From the NCBI RefSeq assembly GCF_900110915.1, contig NZ_FOFG01000001.1, forward strand, positions 186,001 to 250,000: DNA of 64,000 nucleotides. Direction: 5' to 3'. Below, one piece after another: positions 57,212-64,000 of this stretch. The DNA is from Faunimonas pinastri. Its GTDB lineage: Bacteria > Pseudomonadota > Alphaproteobacteria > Rhizobiales > Afifellaceae. The notes beneath the pieces are model-generated. The model saw only the letters and a program-made list of their open reading frames with translations, ran no database searches and had not been told where the DNA came from. Position 1 is the first letter of the stretch, and each line of letters begins with the position of its first letter. A program made the translations under genes and the position numbers.

Positions 57212-57226
57212 GAACAAAGCAAGAAC
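57212..57226 (-). promoter_or_regulatory. LexA (SOS) box GTTC-N7-GTTC
   Basis: On the minus strand the sequence reads GTTCTTGCTTTGTTC, an exact match to the alphaproteobacterial LexA consensus GTTC-N7-GTTC. It overlaps a candidate -35 (TTGCTT) that is 17 bp from TATGTC and lies upstream of the radical SAM gene. A 6 bp inverted repeat (AACAAC-AGC-GTTGTT, 57224-57238) overlaps it. Confidence 0.75.
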
Positions 57227-57277
57227 AACAGCGTTGTTACTCTGGTTTTTTGTCCCTGACCCATTATCAATGCCGGA

Positions 57278-57781
57278 ATGATCAGTTTGATCCTTCAGAG
57301 TACGGAAGACCCCGAAGCGCTGGCGCGTACGCTGGCGGGCTTCGTGCCGGCTGTCGTGGAAGGCGCCGTGTCGGACGCACTGATCGTGCAGGCGGCGGAG
57401 AGAGCCGAAATCGCCGAGGTCGCCAGCGCCGCCGGTGCGGCCTTGCTCACGGGCGCGCGTCCCGCCGAGATCATCGCGGCGACGCGGGCGCCGTGGATCC
57501 TTCTGCTCGAGGCCGGGTCAAGGCTGGAGCCGGGTTGGGTGGATAGTGTCCGGCACTGGCTGGAGGACGGGCGCGGCCCCGGCTGCTTCCGGCTCGAAGG
57601 CGGCGTGTTCCGGCGAGTGGTCCCGGGCCGCAGGGGGCTCGCTCAGGGTCTGCTGATCGAGCGGGCCGCGGCAATTGCGTCGGCGCGGCAGGCGGAAGAC
57701 CTGGGCCGCCTCGCGCGCAAGGTCCGCGCGCGGCGACTGCCGGTGCGGATCAGCCGCTATCCCGCGCGGGTCAGGACCTGA
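57278..57781 (+). CDS. Glycosyltransferase-like protein
   Basis: A 167-residue protein with weak similarity to family 2 glycosyltransferases (MISLILQSTEDPEALARTLAGFVPAVVEG, then APWILLLEAGSRLEPGWVDSV in place of the usual DxD region). It is short, with no complete catalytic motif, and Arg-rich near its end. Genes like it sit upstream of moaB in rhizobia and are annotated as glycosyltransferase. A real transferase function is doubtful. Its end overlaps moaB tail to tail by 11 bp. Confidence 0.7.
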   Translation: MISLILQSTEDPEALARTLAGFVPAVVEGAVSDALIVQAAERAEIAEVASAAGAALLTGARPAEIIAATRAPWILLLEAGSRLEPGWVDSVRHWLEDGRGPGCFRLEGGVFRRVVPGRRGLAQGLLIERAAAIASARQAEDLGRLARKVRARRLPVRISRYPARVRT

Positions 57782-58328
57782 CGGACGCGCCGCGCTTCAG
57801 GTGTTCGTCGAGACGCGGCATGATTTCCACGAAATTGCAGGGCATGTGCCGGTAGTCGAACTGCTGCTTCAGGATACCGTCCCAGGCGTCGCGGCAGGCG
57901 CCGGGCGAGCCGGGCAGGGCGAAGATAAAGGTCGTGCCGGCGAGACCTGCCGTGGCGCGCGACTGGATCGTCGAGGTGCCGATCTTGTCGAAGGACACGC
58001 GGTGGAAGATGGCGGAAAAGCCGTCCATTCGCTTGTCGAAGAGCGCTTCCACCGCGTCCGGGGTGACATCCCGGCCGGTAAAGCCGGTCCCGCCGGTGGA
58101 AATCACCACGTCGACTTCCGGATTGGCGATCCAGTCCCGCACGATCTCCTGGATGGCGGGCACGTCGTCCCGGCAGATCGCGCGATCGGCGAGGATGTGG
58201 CCGGCGTCGCGGATGCGCGCGGTGAGCGTGTCGCCGGACTTGTCGTTCTCCCGGTTCCGCGTGTCGGACACCGTGAGCACGGCGATGCGGACGGGGATGA
58301 AGCTCCGGGCGGGATCCGTTTTCGACAC
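57771..58328 (-). CDS. moaB: Molybdenum cofactor biosynthesis protein B
   Basis: MoaB of 185 residues belongs to the MogA/MoaB molybdopterin adenylyltransferase-like family. Signatures are IAVLTVSDTRNRENDKSGD, VVISTGGTGFTGRDVTPDAV and FALPGSPGACRDAWDGIL. The GTG at 58328 has GGAG six bases upstream. The MFS transporter gene lies upstream on the same strand. Confidence 0.94.
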   Translation of the reverse strand: MSKTDPARSFIPVRIAVLTVSDTRNRENDKSGDTLTARIRDAGHILADRAICRDDVPAIQEIVRDWIANPEVDVVISTGGTGFTGRDVTPDAVEALFDKRMDGFSAIFHRVSFDKIGTSTIQSRATAGLAGTTFIFALPGSPGACRDAWDGILKQQFDYRHMPCNFVEIMPRLDEHLKRGASVRS

Positions 58329-58357
58329 TCTGGCTCCGTTGATGTTGCCCGCTTCCC

Positions 58358-59602
58358 TCACGCGCCGAAGCGGGAGGTGGGACGGTTTAAGAGGCGGGAC
58401 AGCCGGTTGTAGGTGCCGAGGAATATGGGGCTTCCCGGCTGGTCCGAAAGGGCCGCGGGGCGGCGATAGGTGCGATAGACCGTGTAGAGCGCCATCGCGC
58501 CATGGCCGCCCGCCGTCACGGCGAAAAGACCGAAGGGCGAAATGGTCGACATAGCCCAGCTCGCCACCACCGGGCCGATGATGGTGCCGATGCCGTAGAG
58601 AAGCAGCATGGCGGCCGAGGTGCCGATGAAATTCTCGCCCTTGGCCAGGTCGTTGGCATGCGAGATCGCCAGCCCGTAAAGAGGGTAGCTCAGCGCCCCG
58701 TAGATCCCGACCAGCGCCAGCAGCAGCCATGGCGCATCGGGCCGCACCAGCAGGATCAGCAGGCCGGAAAATGCGGCGCCCATGCTGCCGGCCGCGATCA
58801 CGGTGCGCCGGTCGAGCCTGTCGGAAAAGCGGCCGACCGGCAATTGCATGACGGCGCCGGCAACGATGGCGACGCCCATCATTGTGGCGATCAGGGTGGT
58901 GGAAAGCCCGACCTGCGCGCCGAAGACGGGGGCCAGCGTGCCGAACGCGCCGTTGACGAGGCCGACGAGCAGCACGGTGACGACCGCAACGGGCGACACC
59001 CGATGCAGCCGGCGGAGGTCGATCTTCACCGCTTCCAGCGGCTTGGGCGAGGCGGCCTTGCTGAGCGAGGTCGGCACGACGGCCAGCGAGAAGGCGATAG
59101 CGCCCAGCATGAAGGGCATCATGGTGCGGTGATCGGAAGCGGCGACCAGGAACTGCCCGCCCATGACGGCGACGTAGTTCACCGTGAGGTAGAGGCCGAA
59201 GATGGTGCCGCGGCTGGCATTGCTGGCGCGCTCGTTCAGCCAGCTCTCGATGATCATGAAGGAGGCGGCCATGCAGAAGCCGGAGACGACGCGGAGCGCG
59301 ATCCAGAGCTCCGGCTGGACCAGCATGCCGTTCAGCAGGACCACCACGGAAGCGCAGGAAGCGGCGGCGCCGAAAGCGCGGACATGGCCGACGCGGCGCA
59401 CGATCTGCGGCGTGAGGATGCAGCCGGCAACGAAGCCGACGGCATAGCCCGCGCCGAGCAGGCCGAGTTGCGTCGTGGTGAAGGCATCGGCCGTGCCGCG
59501 TAGGGGCAGCAGCAGGCCGTGCAGTCCGTTGCCGATCAGAAGAAAGGTGGTGCTGACGAGAAGGGCAAAGATCGGCAGGAGCTGTGCGGCCACGAGGGGC
59601 AC
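58358..59602 (-). CDS. MFS transporter, YcaD-like
   Basis: A major facilitator superfamily protein of 414 residues (411 if started at the second GTG, 59593, which has a better GGAG spacing). About twelve transmembrane helices are visible, with a central charged loop after helix 6 (SKAASPKPLEAVKIDLRRL) and RFSDRLDRRTVIAAG, the MFS loop 2-3 motif in the second half. It resembles YcaD-type exporters or transporters; the substrate is unknown. Confidence 0.87.
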   Translation of the reverse strand: MPLVAAQLLPIFALLVSTTFLLIGNGLHGLLLPLRGTADAFTTTQLGLLGAGYAVGFVAGCILTPQIVRRVGHVRAFGAAASCASVVVLLNGMLVQPELWIALRVVSGFCMAASFMIIESWLNERASNASRGTIFGLYLTVNYVAVMGGQFLVAASDHRTMMPFMLGAIAFSLAVVPTSLSKAASPKPLEAVKIDLRRLHRVSPVAVVTVLLVGLVNGAFGTLAPVFGAQVGLSTTLIATMMGVAIVAGAVMQLPVGRFSDRLDRRTVIAAGSMGAAFSGLLILLVRPDAPWLLLALVGIYGALSYPLYGLAISHANDLAKGENFIGTSAAMLLLYGIGTIIGPVVASWAMSTISPFGLFAVTAGGHGAMALYTVYRTYRRPAALSDQPGSPIFLGTYNRLSRLLNRPTSRFGA

Positions 59603-59684
59603 TCCGGGAAGAAGGTCGAATCAGAGGGAACAAGCGATCCTTCTGCCCGGATTGCGGTCACACGATGACGCTTTTGACGCCAGA

Positions 59685-60596
59685 TCAGCTTTGTTGTTCC
59701 AAAGCCGCCCTCAGCGTCAGAAGGTCGCGCCAGGCAAGTCGCTTCTGCAGCGGCTGGCGGAGGAGATAGGCGGGATGGAGCGTCGCCAGCGCCGGGATCT
59801 CGCGGTCGCCGGCGCGATAGGTCTTCCACTTGCCGCGCAGCCGCAGGATGCCTTCGCTGGTTTCCAGCAATTGCTTGGCCGAGGCGCCGCCGAGCAGAAC
59901 CAGGAACTCCGGGTTCACGAGCTCGATCTGGCGCTGGATGAAGGGGCGGCAGATCTCGGTTTCCTGCGGGGTCGGCGTCCGGTTGCCCGGCGGCCGCCAG
60001 GGAATGACGTTGGCGATGTAGACCTTCTCGCGGTCGAGCCCGATGGCGGCCAGCATGCGGTCGAGAAGCTGGCCGGAGCGCCCGACGAAGGGCTTGCCCT
60101 GCAGGTCTTCCTCCAGCCCCGGAGCTTCGCCCACGAACATGACGCGGCCTTGCGGATTGCCGTCCGAAAAGACGAGATTGGTGGCGGTGTGGCGGAGATT
60201 GCAGGCCTCGAAGCGGGCGAGCGTCTCGCGCAGGGCCTCCAGGCTCGCGGCGGAACGGGCAGCTTCTCGCGCATCCTCCGCCGCCGCCTCGGAAGGAACG
60301 GTGACGGAACCGGTCTGGAAGACGGGGACGGCGGCCGGCTGAGCTGCCCGCTGTGGCTCGGAGCGAGGGGCCGATGGCCGGGGTTCGCCAGCGGGGGAAG
60401 GGGCACGATCAGGGAACCGGCGCTCCGGTTCTCCGCGCTCCAGGCCAGGTTCAGGCGCGGGTTCCCGTTCGTGCTCTGGCTGCAATGCGAGGCGGTCCAG
60501 CGCCTCTTCGGCCAGCGCGATGTCGACGCCCGCATCCCGATAGAATTCGAGAAGGGCGGCCAAAGCCTCGCGCACTTGAGCCTGCTGGTCCGACAT
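59685..60596 (-). CDS. Family 4-type uracil-DNA glycosylase-like protein lacking Fe-S cysteines
   Basis: A 303-residue protein. The C-terminal two thirds (about 120-303) match family 4 uracil-DNA glycosylases: [26 protein letters not shown] and the late motif LHPAYLLR. The N-terminal 115 residues are Pro/Ala/Glu-rich and variable. Family 4 enzymes carry four Cys for a [4Fe-4S] cluster, but only two Cys are present here (EACNLRH and EICRPF). It may be a cluster-free branch; uracil excision is inferred. The start is the Met of [11 protein letters not shown]. Confidence 0.85.
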   Translation of the reverse strand: MSDQQAQVREALAALLEFYRDAGVDIALAEEALDRLALQPEHEREPAPEPGLERGEPERRFPDRAPSPAGEPRPSAPRSEPQRAAQPAAVPVFQTGSVTVPSEAAAEDAREAARSAASLEALRETLARFEACNLRHTATNLVFSDGNPQGRVMFVGEAPGLEEDLQGKPFVGRSGQLLDRMLAAIGLDREKVYIANVIPWRPPGNRTPTPQETEICRPFIQRQIELVNPEFLVLLGGASAKQLLETSEGILRLRGKWKTYRAGDREIPALATLHPAYLLRQPLQKRLAWRDLLTLRAALEQQS

Positions 60597-60745
60597 GGAG
60601 CGCCATGTTCCACATCTGGCCGTCCGGGTGAAGGGTTCTTGCTCCGATTCCGCGCGAGCTTGGAAAGCCGGGCGGTGGACAGGCAAGCGCGGAGCCCCTA
60701 ACCCTCGGGCAGCAAGAAAGGAGCCTGCCCCGGCAGGCAGAGCGG

Positions 60746-62422
60746 ATGAGCGAGAACGAACAGCACGCGGGCGCCGAGCTTCCGGAGCGCGAAAGCATGG
60801 AATTCGACGTGGTGATCGTCGGGGCGGGCCCGGCCGGTCTCGCCGCCGCGATCCGGCTGAAGCAGCTCGACGAGACCCTATCCGTGGTCGTGCTGGAAAA
60901 GGGCGCGGAAGTCGGTGCGCACATCCTGTCCGGCGCGGTGATCGACCCCGTCGCGCTCGATCGTCTGCTGCCGGAATGGCGAACCGAGGAGACGCCGATC
61001 AGGACGGCCGTCACCGAGGACCGCTTCACCTTTCTCCGGCGTTCCGGCTCGGTGCGCCTGCCCAACGCGCTGATGCCGCGGCTGATGGGGAACCACGGCA
61101 ATTACATCGTTTCTCTGGGCAATGTCTGCCGCTGGCTCGCGACCAAGGCGGAAGCGCTGGGCGTGGAAATCTATCCGGGCTTTGCCGGTGCCGAGATCCT
61201 GACGGATGCGGAGGGCCGCGTGACCGGTGTGGCCACCGGCGACATGGGCGTGCGCCGCAAGGGCGAGCCCGGGCCGGACTATGCGCGCGGCATGGCGCTT
61301 CTCGGCAAATACGTGCTGATCGCGGAAGGCGCGCGCGGCTCGCTCGCCAAGACGCTGATCGCCCGCTACGGCCTCGACGAGGGCCGCGACGCGCCGAAGT
61401 TCGGCCTGGGCCTCAAGGAACTCTGGGAAGTCGATCCGGCGCGCCACCGGCTCGGCCGCGTCGAGCATTCCTTCGGCTGGCCGCTCGATGCCCGCACGGG
61501 CGGCGGCTCCTTCATCTATCACCTGGAAGACAATCAGGTGGCGGTCGGCTTCGTCGTCCACCTCGATTATGCCAATCCCTATCTTTCGCCCTTCGAGGAA
61601 TTCCAGCGTTTCAAGACGCATCCGGCGGTGCGCGACCTCTTCGAGGGCGGGCGGCGGATCTCGTATGGCGCGCGCGTCATCGCGGAAGGCGGTTGGCAGA
61701 GCGTGCCGAAGCTGGTGTTCCCCGGCGGCGCGCTGCTCGGCTGCTCGGCCGGCTTCCTCAACGTGCCGCGCATCAAGGGCACGCACAACGCCATGTTCTC
61801 CGGCATGATGGCCGCCGAGCATGCGGCGGCGGCGATCGCGGAAGGACGGGCGCAGGACGAACTCACCGGCTACGACGCGGGCTGGCGCACCTCGGAGATC
61901 GGGGCGGACCTGAAGCCGGTGCGCAACGTCAAACCGCTCTGGTCGCGCTTCGGCAGCTTCGCCGGCATCGCGCTCGGCGGCCTCGACATGCGGCTGGGCG
62001 AGATCTTCGGCTTCTCGCCGTTCGGCACGATGAAGCACGGCAAGCCGGACAGCGCGACGCTGAAGCCCGCCAGCCAGTGCAAGCCGATCGACTATCCCAG
62101 GCCCGACGGCGTGCTCACCTTCGACCGGCTTTCCTCGGTCTATCTCTCCAACACCAATCACGCGGAAGACGAGCCGGTGCATCTGCGCGTCGCCGATCCG
62201 GTGATCCAGAAGACCAGCGAGCACGACATCTATGCCGGGCCGTCGCAGAGATACTGCCCGGCCGGCGTCTACGAGTGGGTGGAGGAGGCGAGCCAGCCGC
62301 GCTTCGTGATCAACGCGCAGAACTGCGTCCACTGCAAGACGTGCGATATCAAGGATCCGAACGCCAACATAACCTGGGTGCCGCCGCAAGGCGGCGAGGG
62401 GCCGGTCTATCCGAACATGTGA
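60746..62422 (+). CDS. Electron-transfer flavoprotein:ubiquinone oxidoreductase
   Basis: ETF-QO of 558 residues passes electrons from acyl-CoA and amine dehydrogenases, via ETF, to ubiquinone at the inner membrane. The FAD-binding motif is [16 protein letters not shown] (about 21-36) and the C-terminal [4Fe-4S] ligands are in [15 protein letters not shown] with an earlier Cys in YCPAGVYEW. The ending [10 protein letters not shown] is typical of the family. It is divergent from the glycosylase-like gene. Confidence 0.96.
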   Translation: MSENEQHAGAELPERESMEFDVVIVGAGPAGLAAAIRLKQLDETLSVVVLEKGAEVGAHILSGAVIDPVALDRLLPEWRTEETPIRTAVTEDRFTFLRRSGSVRLPNALMPRLMGNHGNYIVSLGNVCRWLATKAEALGVEIYPGFAGAEILTDAEGRVTGVATGDMGVRRKGEPGPDYARGMALLGKYVLIAEGARGSLAKTLIARYGLDEGRDAPKFGLGLKELWEVDPARHRLGRVEHSFGWPLDARTGGGSFIYHLEDNQVAVGFVVHLDYANPYLSPFEEFQRFKTHPAVRDLFEGGRRISYGARVIAEGGWQSVPKLVFPGGALLGCSAGFLNVPRIKGTHNAMFSGMMAAEHAAAAIAEGRAQDELTGYDAGWRTSEIGADLKPVRNVKPLWSRFGSFAGIALGGLDMRLGEIFGFSPFGTMKHGKPDSATLKPASQCKPIDYPRPDGVLTFDRLSSVYLSNTNHAEDEPVHLRVADPVIQKTSEHDIYAGPSQRYCPAGVYEWVEEASQPRFVINAQNCVHCKTCDIKDPNANITWVPPQGGEGPVYPNM

Positions 62423-62432
62423 GGGGGATGTC

Positions 62433-62747
62433 GTGGAAACGACGGATCAGGAAATCGAAGGCTTCAGGATCGTCACCGTGGAGGGAATCCTGGAGGATCT
62501 GGAAGTGCCGGACGTGTCCGCCCTGCAGGAGCGGTACGGTCCCGGCACCTTCGGCTGCCACGAGGCGCTGCATGTCTCATCGATCGAGCTGCAGTCCGTC
62601 TCGGACAATCTGATGTCGCACCCGGCGGTGGCGCTGAACTCCGAATGGTACCAGCTGGCATACCGGGCGCACGAAGCGCTGGTGGAACTCTATCAGGCGA
62701 TCGGTGCCGAACACCTGGCGACCGAGGATGAGGCGGAAGAGGCGTAA
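62433..62747 (+). CDS. Unknown small acidic protein
   Basis: A 104-residue protein with a GTG start, ten bases after the ETF-QO gene. It is acidic and mostly helical in appearance (for example GTFGCHEALHVSSIELQSVSD and WYQLAYRAHEALVELYQAIG), with no signal peptide or membrane segment. The pairing of CHEALH and AYRAHEALVELY is suggestive of a small helical bundle. I do not recognise the family. The tight spacing suggests it shares the ETF-QO transcript. Confidence 0.65.
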   Translation: METTDQEIEGFRIVTVEGILEDLEVPDVSALQERYGPGTFGCHEALHVSSIELQSVSDNLMSHPAVALNSEWYQLAYRAHEALVELYQAIGAEHLATEDEAEEA

Positions 62748-62750
62748 GCC

Positions 62751-62924
62751 TCAGCGCTTCTTCGGCGTGTAGCGGCCGGTGGCCGGGTCGAGTTCCAGCG
62801 TGTCGGTCGGCCGCTCGCGCACGCTGGTCATCTCGCGGTCGACTCGCGTCATCTCGCGTTTCAGCGCCTTCCAGGCGTAGGCGCCGCCGGCGACGATGAC
62901 GCCAAGCAGGATGAACTGGGGCAT
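62751..62924 (-). CDS. Small single-pass membrane protein
   Basis: A 57-residue protein with an ideal ribosome site (AGGAGG, five bases before ATG). One transmembrane helix (QFILLGVIVAGGAYAWKALK) is followed by a charged cytoplasmic tail ending TPKKR. It is ten bases downstream of the S49 peptidase gene and probably co-transcribed with it. The function is unknown; it could tether or regulate that soluble peptidase. Confidence 0.75.
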   Translation of the reverse strand: MPQFILLGVIVAGGAYAWKALKREMTRVDREMTSVRERPTDTLELDPATGRYTPKKR

Positions 62925-62934
62925 GGTTCCTCCT

Positions 62935-63828
62935 CTACAGACCGAAGCGCGAACGGCTGGCCCGCTCTTCCAGTTCCGTGACGAAGCCGTCCGCGAGAGC
63001 CTGCCCGGCCATGGCGGGGGCACCGGAGGAAAGGCCGAGGCGGCGGGCGAGGAAACCCTTTTCCGAGCCGATGACCTTCAGCCGGGCCTTCTTGCCGAAG
63101 CGCTCGTGCAGCACGGTGCGCATGTCGCCAGTCCGGTCGGCGAGGCCCAATGAGACGGCGGTGCGGCCCGACCAGAACATGCCGGAGAAGATATCGGGAT
63201 TGTTGGCCAGCACGTCGCCGCGGCGCGATCGCACGAGGTCGATGAACATGTCGTGCACCTCTTCCTGGATCGCCTTGAGGCGCTGCACGTCTTCCGCCTT
63301 TTCCGGCTGGAAGGGATCGAGGATCACCTTGCTTTCGCCGGACGTGTAGACGCGCCGCTCGATGCCGAGCTTCCCGATCGCTCCGACAAAGCCGAAGCCG
63401 GCGGAAACCACGCCGATGGAGCCGACGATGGAGGCCGGGTCCACGATGATCTCGTCGCCGGCGCAGGCGATCATGTATCCGCCGGAGGCGCACACGTCCT
63501 CCACGAAGATCAGAACGCCCTTTTCCTTTTCCTCCGCCAGCGCGCGGATGCGGCGGTAGATCAGGTGCGACTGCACCGGCGAACCGCCGGGCGAATCGAT
63601 GATGATGGCGACGCAGGGGGCGGACTTGATGTCGAAGGCCTTCTTCAGCGTCGCCGCCGTGCCTTGCAGCGTCAGGCCCGCACGGAAACGCCCGCCCTGT
63701 CCGATCGTGCCGGAAAGCCGGACCACGGGGATGACGGGCGCATCCTTGCCGCCCGGAAACCACGATCTCACCCGCTGCCAAAAGCCGTCCTGCACGCCAA
63801 GTCCTTCCGAAATCTCGTTTCTTCTCAT
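62935..63828 (-). CDS. S49 family serine peptidase (SppA/SohB-like)
   Basis: A 297-residue signal-peptide-peptidase-like enzyme. The catalytic Ser is in EDVCASGGYMIACAGDEI, and the general-base Lys is probably the one in TSGESKVILDPF; IIIDSPGGSP forms the oxyanion region. Unlike most SppA proteins it has no visible N-terminal membrane anchor. A small membrane protein is encoded directly downstream. Its physiological substrate is unknown. Confidence 0.9.
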   Translation of the reverse strand: MRRNEISEGLGVQDGFWQRVRSWFPGGKDAPVIPVVRLSGTIGQGGRFRAGLTLQGTAATLKKAFDIKSAPCVAIIIDSPGGSPVQSHLIYRRIRALAEEKEKGVLIFVEDVCASGGYMIACAGDEIIVDPASIVGSIGVVSAGFGFVGAIGKLGIERRVYTSGESKVILDPFQPEKAEDVQRLKAIQEEVHDMFIDLVRSRRGDVLANNPDIFSGMFWSGRTAVSLGLADRTGDMRTVLHERFGKKARLKVIGSEKGFLARRLGLSSGAPAMAGQALADGFVTELEERASRSRFGL

Positions 63829-63868
63829 GAAGATGACGCCCCGGTGCGGCTTTGGCTAGTCCCGCGCT

Positions 63869-64000
63869 CTACAGCGTTAACGAAGCCTCGCCGGCCAGCA
63901 CCGGCCCGGCGGCTTCCGTCCATCTGCCGTCGCTCTCGTGCAGCACCAGCGGTGGCGCGAGGCGGAAGGGGGCGCGATTGCCCTTGGTGGCCGTCACCAG
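63869..64000 (-). CDS. Probable TrmN6-type methyltransferase, C-terminal end (partial)
   Basis: The last 43 codons of a minus-strand gene run off the window. The sequence ATKGNRAPFRLAPPLVLHESDGRWT ending in ASLTL resembles the C-terminus of tRNA1(Val) A37 N6-methyltransferase-like proteins that sit beside S49 peptidase genes in rhizobia. The reading frame ends with TAG at 63869-63871. Only the tail is present, so the call depends on this block and gene order. Confidence 0.6.
   Translation of the reverse strand: MVTATKGNRAPFRLAPPLVLHESDGRWTEAAGPVLAGEASLTL

Overview
The window is chromosomal DNA from a GC-rich alphaproteobacterium, almost certainly of the order Hyphomicrobiales (Rhizobiales). 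The sequence evidence is a CcrM-type adenine methyltransferase, split b/b' F0 subunits of ATP synthase, an aa3 cytochrome oxidase cluster with the small CoxF protein and an IalB-family neighbour, a DUF2093 protein beside the lipid A genes, a LexA box of the alphaproteobacterial form GTTC-N7-GTTC, and a CtrA-like box upstream of ccrM. The family cannot be fixed from the sequence alone. Genes are closely packed, usually with 0-200 bp gaps and many ATGA or TTGA overlaps. No tRNA, rRNA, insertion sequence, prophage, CRISPR array or defence island was seen.

Layout, left part (1-24 kb). First come trmO and a pair of M16 peptidase-family genes (minus strand), then a HAD hydrolase, ribF, ileS-lspA, a lipoprotein gene and mutL, which ends tail to tail with rsmD-rluB. 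Next are tadA, ubiA, a DUF6101-like gene, then cysQ, a DUF4170 gene, and a run for Kdo-lipid A synthesis (DUF374 acyltransferase, waaA, lpxK). DUF2093, a KefB/KefC-type cation:proton antiporter and an IalB-family secreted protein follow on the minus strand.

Middle part (24-42.6 kb). The cytochrome c oxidase cluster runs coxB-ctaD-ctaB-coxF-ctaG-coxC-DUF983-surf1 and continues into ispH-thrB-rnhA. Beyond it are a secreted DsbD-N-like protein, a YqgE/AlgH protein, a large membrane GGDEF-EAL protein whose GGDEF motif is degenerate, a GNAT acetyltransferase, a third M16 peptidase, thrC, a small CxxCxGxG protein, a HAD phosphatase and a 2'-5' RNA ligase-like protein.

Right part (42.7-64 kb). This holds an HxlR regulator with two adjacent GANTC sites upstream, a lipoprotein, ccrM, a decayed GFA-family pseudogene, a HAD-mutY pair facing a DciA-like gene, a DsbA-like protein and smc, the F0 operon atpI-B-E-b'-b behind a near-consensus promoter, rnhB, a radical SAM protein with an SOS box, a glycosyltransferase-like gene, moaB, an MFS transporter, a uracil-DNA glycosylase-like protein, ETF:ubiquinone oxidoreductase, two small unknown genes, an S49 peptidase and the C-terminal end of a probable TrmN6-type methyltransferase.

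Most of the window is conserved core metabolism, and I found no convincing new multi-gene system. The observations worth following up are mainly regulatory or concern decay: the SOS box, the CtrA and GANTC motifs near ccrM, two near-adjacent palindromes in the divergent region upstream of cysQ, stable hairpins between cox and atp genes, the GFA pseudogene, the loss of Fe-S cysteines in the glycosylase-like protein, and the RGG-rich tail on RluB.
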